Notes under the pieces: generated by a model
Database searches by the model: none
The model's input: only the letters and a program-made list of their open reading frames with translations
Told to the model about the DNA's origin: nothing
Assembly: GCA_964550345.1 (NCBI GenBank)
Contig: CAZJYZ010000018.1
Span: forward strand, 1 to 54,132
Direction of reading: 5' to 3'
DNA length: 54,132 nt
Source: JAAEUB01 sp964550345
GTDB taxonomy: Bacteria; Pseudomonadota; Alphaproteobacteria; Rhodobacterales; Rhodobacteraceae
Shown here: one piece after another, positions 35,856 to 44,313 of the stretch
How positions within the stretch are numbered: position 1 is the first letter of the stretch
How the letters are laid out: each line of letters starts with the position of its first letter
Program-made: the position numbers and the translations under genes

Positions 35856-35869
35856 TTGACACAAGTCAA
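35856..35869. promoter_or_regulatory. FNR/FixK-type box upstream of the DksA-like gene
   Basis: TTGACACAAGTCAA fits the CRP/FNR-family layout TTGAN-N4-NTCAA with a fully symmetric TTGAC...GTCAA, extended by C/G to 16 bp. It lies about 52 bp upstream of the ATG, where control by oxygen or nitric oxide regulators would be expected. Confidence 0.5.
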
Positions 35870-35920
35870 GGAGCAAACACGTGGATTTGGTGCATGATGC
35901 CAGAGAACAGGAGACAGATC

Positions 35921-36238
35921 ATGAGCAAGACAACTGTGTTTCGCCCCGTGCTTGAGAAACGACTGAATGAGTTGCAACAGCGCTTGGTGGAAATCGGCGA
36001 GGAACTGGACAGCCACATGTCAAAGGACTGGGAGGAACTTGCAACCGAACGCGAGAGCGACGAGGTGCTGGAACATGAAGGATCCTTGGGCAAGGAAGAA
36101 ATTGCCAAGATCAACGCAGCCTTCGCCCGGATGGATGAGGGCGAGTTTGGCTATTGTGTCAAATGTGGTGACGAAATTTCTGATGAACGGCTCGAAGTGG
36201 TGCCTCACACACCGTTTTGTCGCAAATGCGCGGCCTGA
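35921..36238 (+). CDS. DksA/TraR family zinc-finger protein
   Basis: A 105-residue RNA-polymerase-binding factor of the DksA/TraR family. The coiled coil (about residues 8-65) carries DWEELA where DksA has DxxDxA at its tip, and the zinc finger is CVKC-x17-CRKC (about 80-105). This is shorter than E. coli DksA (151 residues), as in many alphaproteobacterial paralogues. AGGAGA precedes the ATG; an earlier ATG at 35894 has no such site. It may adjust rRNA and amino-acid promoters under stress. A 70-residue gene follows 28 bp later. Confidence 0.9.
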   Translation: MSKTTVFRPVLEKRLNELQQRLVEIGEELDSHMSKDWEELATERESDEVLEHEGSLGKEEIAKINAAFARMDEGEFGYCVKCGDEISDERLEVVPHTPFCRKCAA

Positions 36239-36266
36239 GGTGCCCTTCTGAACAAAGGAGGGAAGA

Positions 36267-36479
36267 ATGGCATTTGAAACAATGAAGGCAGCAATTTCGG
36301 CTTTGATGGACGAGATTGTCGCGCGCCCGGAGGACCGTCACGTATTACAGGAACAATTGCGTGAGAAGATCGCCGAGCTTGAGGCGATGGGTATGCCTGT
36401 GCCGGAAGATTTCCGACGGTTTGAAGCAGAATTATCCGAAGACGATGCGGATGATTTATTCGACAATATGCCGGTGTGA
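36267..36479 (+). CDS. hypothetical 70-residue protein
   Basis: A small acidic protein I do not recognise. It is mostly helical in appearance (MKAAISALMDEIVARPED, HVLQEQLREKIAELEAMGM) with an acidic tail (AELSEDDADDLFDNMPV). AAAGGAGGG before the ATG supports translation. It probably shares a transcript with the DksA-like gene. Confidence 0.75.
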   Translation: MAFETMKAAISALMDEIVARPEDRHVLQEQLREKIAELEAMGMPVPEDFRRFEAELSEDDADDLFDNMPV

Positions 36480-36500
36480 TTCAGGCATACTCAGATTGTG

Positions 36501-36543
36501 TCGCTACGCGACGCTTTTCAGGTTGATTGGGGCCAGCCCCAAA
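36501..36543. terminator. two hairpins between convergent transcripts
   Basis: GTCGC-TAC-GCGAC is followed by GCTTTTC, and then TTGGGG-CCAG-CCCCAA lies at 36528-36543. They sit between the plus-strand 70-residue gene and the minus-strand acyl-CoA dehydrogenase, where termination from both sides is needed. Confidence 0.45.
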
Positions 36544-36585
36544 CCTCGGGAAATTTAGAGCAAGAGGAACAGCAGGGCGCAGCTG

Positions 36586-37824
36586 TCAGATACGTTCCTG
36601 CGTGTATTTGCGCAATTCCACCCGCGCCACTTGGCGGCGATGCACGGCATCTGGTCCGTCCGCCAGCCTCAGAGTGCGCAAATTGGCCCAGGCACGCGCA
36701 AGTTCCGTATCCTGCGAAATGCCCTCGGCCCCGAACATCTGCACCGCCATATCGGTGACTTTCAAAGCCATGTTCGGTGCCACCACCTTGATCTGGTGAA
36801 TCCAGGGTGCGGCGGCGCGCGCATCGCCCTGATCCATCATCCAGGCTGCTTTCAGGCACAAGAGCCGCGCCTGCTCGATCTCCATACGCGCCTCGGCGAT
36901 ATAGTCAAAATTCGCGCCAAGCTGCGCCAGTTTTTTGCCAAAGGCTTCGCGCGAAAGCGCCCGGCGGCACATATCCTCCAGCGCTTTCTCCGCCTGACCG
37001 ATGGCGCGCATGCAGTGATGGATGCGCCCCGGCCCCAGCCTGCCTTGCGCAATCTCAAAGCCGCGCCCTTCGCCCAGCAACATGTTTTCTACGGGGACGC
37101 GTACATCGGTGAACCGGATATGCATATGCCCGTGCGGTGCATCATCCTGGCCGTAAACCTGCATCGGGCGGACGATTTCGACCCCGGCAGTATCGGCCGG
37201 GACGATAATCATGGAATGACGCTGGTGTTTCGGGGTTTCCTCGCCCGCGGTTTTCACCATGGTGATATAGACGGCGCAGCGCGGATCACCGGCCCCCGTC
37301 GCCCACCATTTTTCGCCGTTAAGCACATATTCGTCGCCGTCACGCTGGCAGGTCATGGCGATATTGGTGGCGTCGGACGAGGCGACATCGGGTTCGGTCA
37401 TCAGATAGGCGGAACGAATCTGCCCCGCGAGCAGCGGCTCCAGCCATTGTTTTTTATGCGCGTCACTGCCGTAGCGTTCAAACACTTCCATATTGCCGGT
37501 ATCGGGCGCGTTGCAGTTGAATACCTCGGCGGCAAGGTGGCTTTTACCCATTTCCTCGGCCAGATAGGCATATTCCACGGTGCTAAGTCCGTGGCCCTTA
37601 TCGCTTTCCGTCAGCCAGAAATTCCACAGACCAGCAGCCTTGGCTTTGGCCTTCAAGCCTTCCAGTATTTCGCTTTGGCGCGGGGTGAATTGCCAGCGAT
37701 CCCCAATGCTGACCTCGGCCAAATATTCCGCGTCTAGCGGCGCGATCTCTTCGGTCACCATACGCACTACTTCGGCGTGGATAGGTTTCAGCCTTTCGCT
37801 CACTCCAAGGTTCATATCGCTCAT
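36586..37824 (-). CDS. acyl-CoA dehydrogenase, ACAD10/11-like
   Basis: FAD-dependent acyl-CoA dehydrogenase of 412 residues. It matches the dehydrogenase half of human ACAD10/ACAD11 from memory: APDTGNMEVFERYGS, AYLMTEPDVASSDATNI, KWWATGAGDPRC, DDAPHGHMHIRF and GRGFEIAQGRLGPGRIHHCMRAIG. In that group the enzyme removes phosphate from 4-phosphoacyl-CoA made by an APH-type kinase. The kinase homologue is the divergent neighbour at 37921. GGGAGGGG fixes the start at 37824. An ordinary long-chain dehydrogenase role is the alternative. Confidence 0.93.
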   Translation of the reverse strand: MSDMNLGVSERLKPIHAEVVRMVTEEIAPLDAEYLAEVSIGDRWQFTPRQSEILEGLKAKAKAAGLWNFWLTESDKGHGLSTVEYAYLAEEMGKSHLAAEVFNCNAPDTGNMEVFERYGSDAHKKQWLEPLLAGQIRSAYLMTEPDVASSDATNIAMTCQRDGDEYVLNGEKWWATGAGDPRCAVYITMVKTAGEETPKHQRHSMIIVPADTAGVEIVRPMQVYGQDDAPHGHMHIRFTDVRVPVENMLLGEGRGFEIAQGRLGPGRIHHCMRAIGQAEKALEDMCRRALSREAFGKKLAQLGANFDYIAEARMEIEQARLLCLKAAWMMDQGDARAAAPWIHQIKVVAPNMALKVTDMAVQMFGAEGISQDTELARAWANLRTLRLADGPDAVHRRQVARVELRKYTQERI

Positions 37825-37886
37825 GTCGGCCCCTCCCTTTTTCGGGTGCAGGGAAGCAGTCTGCCTAAGGGATGTCAATCATGTGC

Positions 37887-37914
37887 TTGCGTTTAAGGTG
37901 GGACAATTTACACT
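37887..37914 (+). promoter_or_regulatory. candidate promoter, possibly giving a leaderless mRNA
   Basis: TTGCGT, 16 nt, TACACT places the expected start of transcription at or within a base of the ATG at 37921. No Shine-Dalgarno sequence precedes that ATG, so leaderless translation is possible. The hexamer matches are partial. Confidence 0.35.
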
Positions 37915-37920
37915 TCACGC

Positions 37921-38955
37921 ATGATTGAAGCACTGGGTATCAACAAGACCGATCTGGGGGCGTATCTTGGCGCCCATATCGACGGGTTCAGCGGGTTGCG
38001 CGAGGTCAGCAAATTTGCTGCCGGGCAGTCAAATCCGACATTTCTGGTAAAGGCCGATAGTGGCTCCTATGTGTTGCGGGCCAAACCTGCGGGCAAGCTG
38101 TTACCGTCAGCCCATCAGGTCGGGCGGGAATATCGGGTGATGGCAGCTTTGGCTGGGTCCGGAGTGCCAGTGCCACGCATGTACCATCTAGCCCCCGACG
38201 AAAGCTCGCCCATTGGTCGGGCGTTTTTCGTGATGGAATTTCTTGACGGCCGCATCTTCTGGGATCCGGCCTTGCCGGAGCTTGACCGCGGCGAGCGTGC
38301 GGGCGTTTACGATGCCATGAACGCGACACTTGCAGCCCTTCATATGGTTGATCCGGCAGCAGTTGGGCTGGCGGATTTCGGCCGGCCAGGAAATTATTTC
38401 GCCCGCCAGACTGAGACGTGGACGCGGCAATACCGCGCCTCTGTGGCGACTCGCAAACCAGATATGGAACGTCTTATCAAGTGGTTAGAGGTGCATATGC
38501 CCGAAGATGACGGGCAGGTTTCCCTGGTGCACGGGGATTACCGGCTGGACAATATGATGTTTGCCAACGGATCCCCGAAGGTTATCGCCCTTTTGGATTG
38601 GGAATTATCAACCCTTGGCCACCCGTTGGCGGATCTGGCCTATCAATGCATGCAGTGGCGCCTGCCACATGCCGCCGGAATGCGCGGGCTTGGCGGGTTG
38701 GACCGGGCTGAATTGGGATTGCCGGATGAAGGGGCCTATGTCGCTGCCTATGCGGCCCGCCGGGGCATTGAGCCGCCGGAGAACTGGGTATTTTACCTCG
38801 CATTCGCGTTTTTCCGACTGGCAGCTATCCTTGAAGGGGTGGTAAGCCGGGCGAAGGGGGGCAATGCCTCAAACCCGGAGAAAGCCCGCGCTTATGAAAG
38901 CGCCATTCCGGTTCTTGTGGCATTGGCTTTGGAAGTGATCGGAGACGGGGAATGA
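37921..38955 (+). CDS. APH-type phosphotransferase, ACAD10/11 kinase-domain-like
   Basis: A 344-residue kinase of the aminoglycoside-phosphotransferase fold. It follows the N-terminal kinase half of ACAD11: YVLRAKPAGKLLPSAHQVGREYRVM, FFVMEFLDGRIFWDP, the catalytic loop LVHGDYRLDNMMF, and VIALLDWELSTLGHPLADLAY with the metal-binding Asp. In the animal protein and in bacterial levulinate catabolism (LvaA), such kinases phosphorylate the 4-hydroxy group of acyl-CoA. It overlaps the FadB-like gene by 4 bp and is divergent from the dehydrogenase. Antibiotic resistance is unlikely given this context. Confidence 0.9.
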   Translation: MIEALGINKTDLGAYLGAHIDGFSGLREVSKFAAGQSNPTFLVKADSGSYVLRAKPAGKLLPSAHQVGREYRVMAALAGSGVPVPRMYHLAPDESSPIGRAFFVMEFLDGRIFWDPALPELDRGERAGVYDAMNATLAALHMVDPAAVGLADFGRPGNYFARQTETWTRQYRASVATRKPDMERLIKWLEVHMPEDDGQVSLVHGDYRLDNMMFANGSPKVIALLDWELSTLGHPLADLAYQCMQWRLPHAAGMRGLGGLDRAELGLPDEGAYVAAYAARRGIEPPENWVFYLAFAFFRLAAILEGVVSRAKGGNASNPEKARAYESAIPVLVALALEVIGDGE

Positions 38956-41039
38956 GCGAAGTTGTAGCCTATGAGGTTCAGGGCGCGGTTGCGGTACTGA
39001 CCATCAACAACCCGCCGGTCAACGCGCTGTCTGCAGCAGTGCGCCAAGCGCTGTCTAAAGGCGTTGATCAGGCATTAGCGGATGAGGCTGTCGAGGCTAT
39101 CGTCATTCGCGCTGCCGGGCGCACCTTTCCCGTCGGGGCAGATGTGCGTGAATTTGGCAAGCCGCCGCAAGAGCCGCATCTGGGCACCTTGTGTAGTCAG
39201 ATCGAGGCCTCACCAAAACCCGTAATTGCCGCCATTCACGGCACCGCGCTGGGCGGCGGCTTTGAGGTGGCTCTCGGCGCCCATTACCGGATAATCGACA
39301 AGGGCGCGCGTATTGGCCTGCCGGAGGTTTTGCTGGGCATCCTGCCCGGTGCCGGTGGCACCCAACGCACGCCGCGTCTGACCGGCGCAGGCCCGGCGCT
39401 GGAGCTTATCCTGTCGGGTAAGCCGGTCAGTGCTGCGAAAGCGCACAAACTTGGGCTGGTGGACCGGGTAAGTGAAGGGGATCTGCATGAACAGACGCTG
39501 GAATATGCGCGCCAACTGATCAACACGGGTGCCGGGCCACGCCCAACCTGCGCCCGGCGGGAAGGGTTGGAAGATGCCGCGGCTTATCTGAAGGCAGTCA
39601 AGGAGTGGCGCGAAAAGGTCAAAACTAACAGGTTGGAAGCCCCGGCGCGCATCGTGGATTGTGTCGAGGCGGTGGTCATGGTGCCGTTTGAAACCGGTCT
39701 GGCTATGGAGCGCGCGGGCTTCAAGCACCTTGTGGCCACGGATCAGGCGCGCGCCCTGCGCTACGCCTTCTTTGCAGAACGTGCAGCGGCCAAAGTGCCC
39801 GAGTTGAGCGCCAAACCGCGCGATATATCGCGCGTCGGGGTGGTCGGGGGCGGGCTGATGGGGGCAGGGATCGCCTATACCTGCCTGCTAGCCGGACTAC
39901 CTGTTGTGCTGGTGGAGCGGAACAGTGAGGCGCTGGAGGCCGGACAGGGACGTATCAAGGCATTGTTTGACGGGGGTGTTGCACGGGGGCGGATCAGCGA
40001 AGAGCTGGCGACAAAACAGTTTGGCCATCTGGTATTTTCGACGGACATGTCCGCCCTGTCACAGGCCGATCTGGTGATCGAGGCTGTGTTCGAAGAGGAA
40101 AGCGTGAAACAAGACGTGTTTCAGGCGCTTGATCAGGTCATGCGTCCCGGCGCTATTCTGGCCACCAACACCTCGTATCTGGATATCGACAAGCTGGCAG
40201 CGACGATATCACGGCCCGAAGATGTCATTGGTTTTCACTTCTTTTCCCCGGCCCATATCATGCGCCTGCTGGAGGTTGTAGTGGGTGCGCGCACATCGGA
40301 AGATGTCACGGCAACCGGCTTTGCGCTGGCCAAAAGGCTGGGCAAAATCCCGGTGCGTGCCGGGGTTTGTGACGGCTTTATCGGTAACAGGGTGCTGTCA
40401 GCCTACCGTCAGGCAGCGGATTACATGCTGGAAGACGGTGCCAGCCCTTATGAAATTGATGCCGCCATGCGTGAATACGGCTTTGCGCTGGGCCCCTATC
40501 AGGTCACCGATATGGCGGGCCTGCAAATATCCTGGGCACGGCGCAAACGACTGGCACCGACCCGTGACCCCGAAGAACGCTATGTGCGTATTGGCGATAT
40601 CCTGTGCGAAATGGGGCGTTTTGGGCAGAAAACCGGGCAGGGATTTTACCGCTATGAAGCAGGCAACCGGCGCGGGCTCGAGGACCCAGATGTGTTGGAA
40701 CTGATTGCGACAGAGCGGGAGCATAAGGGAATAAGTCCACGTAGTTTCACGCCAGAGGAAATTCAGGCGCGTTGTATTGATGCCATGAGCAACGAAGGTG
40801 CGCGGCTTTTAGGGGAAAACATCGCGCTGAGGCCGTCAGACATCGACGTTGTCATGCTGCATGGTTACGGCTTTCCGCGCTGGCGGGGCGGGCCGATGCT
40901 GGCGGCGGATATGAAGGGGTTGTTGATGATGAACAATGCTCTGAAACACCGCGCTGACGAAGAAGACAAGTTCTGGCGTCCGGCGGAGTTGCTGGTGGAA
41001 TTGGTGCGTGATGGCAAGCATTTTGGCGATCTGAATTAG
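38952..41039 (+). CDS. enoyl-CoA hydratase/3-hydroxyacyl-CoA dehydrogenase fusion
   Basis: A bifunctional beta-oxidation enzyme, 695 residues, of FadB/FadJ or peroxisomal EHHADH type. The crotonase domain (1-200) has GGGFEVALGAHYRI and GLPEVLLGILPGAGGTQR, each with the expected Glu. The dehydrogenase NAD-binding loop is VGVVGGGLMGAGIAY (about 296), with GFHFFSPAHIMRLLEVV and the C-terminal domain GVCDGFIGNRVLSAYR. It would convert the enoyl-CoA from the kinase/dehydrogenase pair to 3-ketoacyl-CoA. The separate thiolase subunit FadA is not next to it; the nearest thiolase is at 16289. Confidence 0.95.
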   Translation: MSEVVAYEVQGAVAVLTINNPPVNALSAAVRQALSKGVDQALADEAVEAIVIRAAGRTFPVGADVREFGKPPQEPHLGTLCSQIEASPKPVIAAIHGTALGGGFEVALGAHYRIIDKGARIGLPEVLLGILPGAGGTQRTPRLTGAGPALELILSGKPVSAAKAHKLGLVDRVSEGDLHEQTLEYARQLINTGAGPRPTCARREGLEDAAAYLKAVKEWREKVKTNRLEAPARIVDCVEAVVMVPFETGLAMERAGFKHLVATDQARALRYAFFAERAAAKVPELSAKPRDISRVGVVGGGLMGAGIAYTCLLAGLPVVLVERNSEALEAGQGRIKALFDGGVARGRISEELATKQFGHLVFSTDMSALSQADLVIEAVFEEESVKQDVFQALDQVMRPGAILATNTSYLDIDKLAATISRPEDVIGFHFFSPAHIMRLLEVVVGARTSEDVTATGFALAKRLGKIPVRAGVCDGFIGNRVLSAYRQAADYMLEDGASPYEIDAAMREYGFALGPYQVTDMAGLQISWARRKRLAPTRDPEERYVRIGDILCEMGRFGQKTGQGFYRYEAGNRRGLEDPDVLELIATEREHKGISPRSFTPEEIQARCIDAMSNEGARLLGENIALRPSDIDVVMLHGYGFPRWRGGPMLAADMKGLLMMNNALKHRADEEDKFWRPAELLVELVRDGKHFGDLN

Positions 41040-41065
41040 GGTTGGCACCTTTTGAAAGATCTTAA

Positions 41066-41100
41066 GCCTTCTGCGAGGAATTTTTTTTTTGGCAAGAGGA
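41066..41100. repeat. degenerate Rhodobacterales repeat, copy 3 (terminator-like)
   Basis: GCCTTCTGCGAGGAA is followed by ten T and then GGCAAGAGGA. The order (GCCT..GCG.GG, T-run, GGCAAGA) parallels the copy at 1328-1360, but the stem is weaker. It sits in the 78-bp gap between convergent genes and likely terminates the FadB-like transcript. Confidence 0.45.
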
Positions 41101-41117
41101 AAAGGGGTGGGAGAGAT

Positions 41118-41849
41118 TTAAAGCACCCTGGCCAGAAACTCACGCGTGCGCGCTTGTTGGGGGGCATCGAAAATCTGGCTGGGCGGGCCAGCTTCGACGA
41201 TAATTCCTTTATCCAGAAAGCAAATCTTGTCCGCAGCTTCGCGGGCAAAGCCCATTTCATGGGTGGCAAGGATCATCGTCATGCCTTCGGATTTTAGCTG
41301 CCTGAGTACGTCCAGCACTTCGCCCACCAGTTCAGGGTCCAGCGCCGAGGTGACTTCGTCAAACAGCATGATCTCGGGCTTCATCGCCAAGGCGCGGATA
41401 ATGGCCACCCGTTGCTGCTGACCTCCTGAAAGCTGATCGGGGTAATGATCCATGCGGTCCGCCAGTCCGAACCGTTCAAACAAGGCGGTGGTTTCGGCCA
41501 GCAATTCGGCCTTAGCGGGCTTGTACACGCGGCGCGGGGCCAGCATGACATTTTCCATCACATTCATATGGGGAAAGAGGTTAAAGCTTTGAAAAACAAT
41601 GCCAATTCTACGGTGAATGGGTTGCGGGTCAAGCTCTGGGTCGGTGATATCCATACCATCAAGCAGGATGCGCCCGCCATCTACATGCTCCAGCAGATTT
41701 ACACAGCGTAATATGGTCGATTTACCAGACCCTGAAGCACCGATCAGGCAAACCATTTCGCCCTTATCCACATCAAACGATATGCCCTTGCAGACCTGTA
41801 ATTCGCCAAAGCTTTTATGCACATTGATGAGTTGCAGTTTGACTGTCAT
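41118..41849 (-). CDS. polar amino acid ABC transporter ATPase, GlnQ/HisP type
   Basis: ATPase subunit of an amino acid importer, 243 residues. Walker A is GASGSGKSTILRCVN, signature LSGGQQQRVAIIRALA, Walker B IMLFDEVTSALDPE and switch His in ATHEMGFA. GGAGGGCC sets the start at 41849. It is last in a three-gene operon after the binding protein and permease. The operon has a single permease gene, so the membrane part is probably a homodimer. Confidence 0.93.
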   Translation of the reverse strand: MTVKLQLINVHKSFGELQVCKGISFDVDKGEMVCLIGASGSGKSTILRCVNLLEHVDGGRILLDGMDITDPELDPQPIHRRIGIVFQSFNLFPHMNVMENVMLAPRRVYKPAKAELLAETTALFERFGLADRMDHYPDQLSGGQQQRVAIIRALAMKPEIMLFDEVTSALDPELVGEVLDVLRQLKSEGMTMILATHEMGFAREAADKICFLDKGIIVEAGPPSQIFDAPQQARTREFLARVL

Positions 41850-41859
41850 CGGGCCCTCC

Positions 41860-42729
41860 TCAGCTTCTTTCACGGTTCTGGCGTGCCATCAGCCTGTCCG
41901 CCATGCGCGTTGCCGGGATGGTTACCGCCAAGAATATCACCGCAGCCCCCAGATAGGGAGTGAAATTGGCAAAGAGCGACTTGTAGACGCCTGCCTGCCG
42001 GAGTAGTTCAACCGGGCCGATAAAGGACAAAAGGGCGACGTCTTTTTGCAAGGAAATCAAGTTGTTCATGTTGGCGGGGATGACCCTTCGCACCGCCTGT
42101 GGCAAGACCACGTAACGCATGATGTCCCAGTGCCCAAGGCCAAGTGATTTGGCCGCTGCGCGTTGGCTTTCATGGATCGATTCAATACCGGCGCGATAGA
42201 CCTCGGCGACATAGGCCGAATAGCTGAGCACCAGCGCCACTGAGCCCCAGATATAGGGGCTGTTCCAGGGGCGGGGCAGGCCCAGCCCCGGTATGCCAAA
42301 GCCGATCAGATAGATGGTCAGGATCACCGGCACGCCGCGGAAGACGTCGTTATATATCATGGCAAACAGGCGCAGTGGGAACAATGCCGGGGAACGCGCG
42401 TCGCGCGCCAGTGCGATGACCAACCCCCAGATGGCAATCAGGGGGGCGGACCATGCGAAAATGGCAATGTCCCAAACGAAGGCTTTTAGCAGGGTGGGGA
42501 AGGTCTTTTCAAAAACCTCCCAGTTGAAGAAGGACCTTTGTACTTTAGCCCATCCGGGGGCCAACGGCACTAGAAAGTAAATCGCCAATAGGACTGTAAT
42601 GGTGCTGCCTGCCGCGATCAGCGTACTTTTACGCCTTAAGCGCTGCTCGCGTGCGCGGCGTGCGGCAATGGTGAAACCGGCAGCGTTTTCCTGCGCTGCC
42701 GGCTCAGATTTCGGCATTTCCCCTTGCAT
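41860..42729 (-). CDS. polar amino acid ABC transporter permease
   Basis: Membrane subunit of about 289 residues. The His/Glu/Gln/Arg/opine permease region includes FRGVPVILTIYLIGFGIPG and the EAA loop VYRAGIESIHESQRAAAKSLGLGHWDIMRYVVLPQAVRRVIP. The start is unclear: a TTG at 42744 overlaps the binding-protein stop, and ATGs at 42729 and 42717 lack good ribosome sites. An N-terminal soluble stretch of about 35 residues precedes the first helix. Confidence 0.88.
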   Translation of the reverse strand: MQGEMPKSEPAAQENAAGFTIAARRAREQRLRRKSTLIAAGSTITVLLAIYFLVPLAPGWAKVQRSFFNWEVFEKTFPTLLKAFVWDIAIFAWSAPLIAIWGLVIALARDARSPALFPLRLFAMIYNDVFRGVPVILTIYLIGFGIPGLGLPRPWNSPYIWGSVALVLSYSAYVAEVYRAGIESIHESQRAAAKSLGLGHWDIMRYVVLPQAVRRVIPANMNNLISLQKDVALLSFIGPVELLRQAGVYKSLFANFTPYLGAAVIFLAVTIPATRMADRLMARQNRERS

Positions 42730-42736
42730 CGGGGGC

Positions 42737-43564
42737 TTATTCAATCACCGGAACACCGGTTTCACTTTGCAGCCAACGTGCCTCGGCTGCGGCAAGGGAC
42801 CCGTCGGCGGCCATTGCGGCCAGAGCCTCGTCAACGCAGGCGACCAGCGGGTTGCCCTTCTCCATCACCGCGCCGAACTGGTCCAGCCCACCGGTGGCAT
42901 CCGCGGGGAACTGCCCCAACACGGCGCCGTCATCCAAAAGAACCGCAGCCGTGAACAGTGCCGATGGCAGGTCCAGCAGGGTTGCGTCGATCTGGTTGGC
43001 TTTCAGGGCCTCTGAAACGTCCGCATTGTCGTCATAGAGCATGATCTGCGCCTCAGGCGCGATAAGCTGGGTGATCATACCTGCCGCAGTGGTGCCAGCG
43101 GCCGCCCCCCAGACCAGACCTTTAAGAGACGCAGTTGTCGGTGTGGCCCCTGCATCAACGGTGGGTTGACGCACCAGAACTGCAGCGGCGGACGTATAGT
43201 AGGCAGCCGAGAAATCAATGGTTTGCTTACGCTCTTCTGTGATCGAATATTGCTGCATATTCAAATCGTAATCCTTGGCGCCGGGCTGAATGGCCTGATC
43301 GAATGTGGTGCGTGTCCAGGCCACCTGATCAGCACTGAAACCCATATGTTCGGCCAGCGAATATGCCACAGCCGCCTCAAATCCCTCGCCCGAGGCCGGG
43401 GCGTCGTTGATCACCCAGGGGAAATAGGCCGGATTTCCGGTGGCGATGGTCAGCACACCGTCGGTTACGGTTTTACCCGCCGCGCAGTGGCCTGCTGCCA
43501 CGGCCGAATTGGCTGCCAGCCCGAAAGCGCAGGCTAAAATCAGAGTTTTTGCAGAGTTATTCAT
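42737..43564 (-). CDS. polar amino acid periplasmic binding protein (family 3)
   Basis: Receptor of 275 residues with a Sec signal (MNNSAKTLILACAFGLAANS, cleavage near AVAAG). The mature protein shows GVLTIATGNPAYFPWVIND, YDLNMQQYSITEERKQTIDFSAAYYTSAAAVLV and DATLLDLPSALF, typical of cationic/polar amino acid receptors. Two Cys residues (HCAAGK and VACVDEAL) could bridge. GGGAGG precedes the ATG at 43564. It heads the operon. The ligand is not determinable. Confidence 0.88.
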   Translation of the reverse strand: MNNSAKTLILACAFGLAANSAVAAGHCAAGKTVTDGVLTIATGNPAYFPWVINDAPASGEGFEAAVAYSLAEHMGFSADQVAWTRTTFDQAIQPGAKDYDLNMQQYSITEERKQTIDFSAAYYTSAAAVLVRQPTVDAGATPTTASLKGLVWGAAAGTTAAGMITQLIAPEAQIMLYDDNADVSEALKANQIDATLLDLPSALFTAAVLLDDGAVLGQFPADATGGLDQFGAVMEKGNPLVACVDEALAAMAADGSLAAAEARWLQSETGVPVIE

Positions 43565-43676
43565 TTTTTCCTCCCGAAGAAATCGCAATAAGGCACAAAA
43601 CGTGCCGCAAACTGGTGTCCCTCAGGAAAGATTTTTTAGACCAAAGAGTCAACATCTATACGGGGCTGGATGCCCT

Positions 43677-43703
43677 GAAAAGGGCGGTCAAACCACCCCT
43701 TTC
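43677..43703 (-). terminator. terminator after the P460-type cytochrome gene
   Basis: An imperfect hairpin, GAAAGGGGTGGT with GACCGCCCTTTTC when read on the minus strand, lies 23 nt past the stop. It ends in TTTT as part of the stem. It also lies upstream of the binding-protein promoter. Confidence 0.4.
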
Positions 43704-43725
43704 GAGTTTAGGTTTTCCTTGTGCG

Positions 43726-44271
43726 CTATTGGGTGATCGCGTCCGTTGTGAACAGATAGTCTTCCGCCCCAGAGTGACAGGCGATGCAGCCCACATCAGC
43801 CCCCTTGGCTACCCGTCCGGCCAAAGCCATACCGCCAGCATTCTTGTCCAGCGACCCGTCTGGCAGGTATTTCACCCAAAACCAGTTCTGGTTGTCTTCG
43901 TCATAACCCACTTCGCGGCGAAACATCACTGTCACGGCTCCCAGATGTTTGCCGGGGTCGGCCAGAACCTCGTCAGCACTAACACCTTCAGGGCCAAAAT
44001 TGCGCTTCACGACCAGATCACCTGTATGGCCGTCTATGGTTGTCGCTGTATAAAAGGTTTCCAGCATCATGCCGTGCGGCTCTATGCCTTCATATGGGAA
44101 AGCACGGATCATATCGTCACCGACCAGATTAAGCGCCCCCATCGCCTGCCAGATAAGGGCGGCATATTCCTGATCATGCTCTGTGCCAAAAGGGGCCATA
44201 TCCTGGGCCGTGGCTGGGGCCGAAAATGCCGAACCCAGGACAATTGCACTGGCTAAAATTGTTCTTTTCAT
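43726..44271 (-). CDS. cytochrome P460 family periplasmic protein
   Basis: A 181-residue exported protein with a Sec signal (cleavage near APATAQD) and a single c-type heme motif CIACH near the C terminus, in GCIACHSGAEDYLFTTD. The preceding region (DLVVKRNFGP and NWFWVKYLPDGSLD) fits the cytochrome P460 fold. True P460 enzymes oxidise hydroxylamine or detoxify NO through a Lys-heme cross-link; whether this one does is unknown, and it may be an electron carrier. The frame is open to 44523, but the signal peptide and GGGAGAG set the start at 44271. Confidence 0.85.
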   Translation of the reverse strand: MKRTILASAIVLGSAFSAPATAQDMAPFGTEHDQEYAALIWQAMGALNLVGDDMIRAFPYEGIEPHGMMLETFYTATTIDGHTGDLVVKRNFGPEGVSADEVLADPGKHLGAVTVMFRREVGYDEDNQNWFWVKYLPDGSLDKNAGGMALAGRVAKGADVGCIACHSGAEDYLFTTDAITQ

Positions 44272-44313
44272 AGAGTCTCTCCCTTGGTTTGATCTGTAAA
44301 CCATAAGAGCAAT

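Noticed and set aside
37921..38955. Aminoglycoside resistance gene
   Set aside because: The APH fold is shared, but the sequence and neighbours match the ACAD10/11 kinase group.
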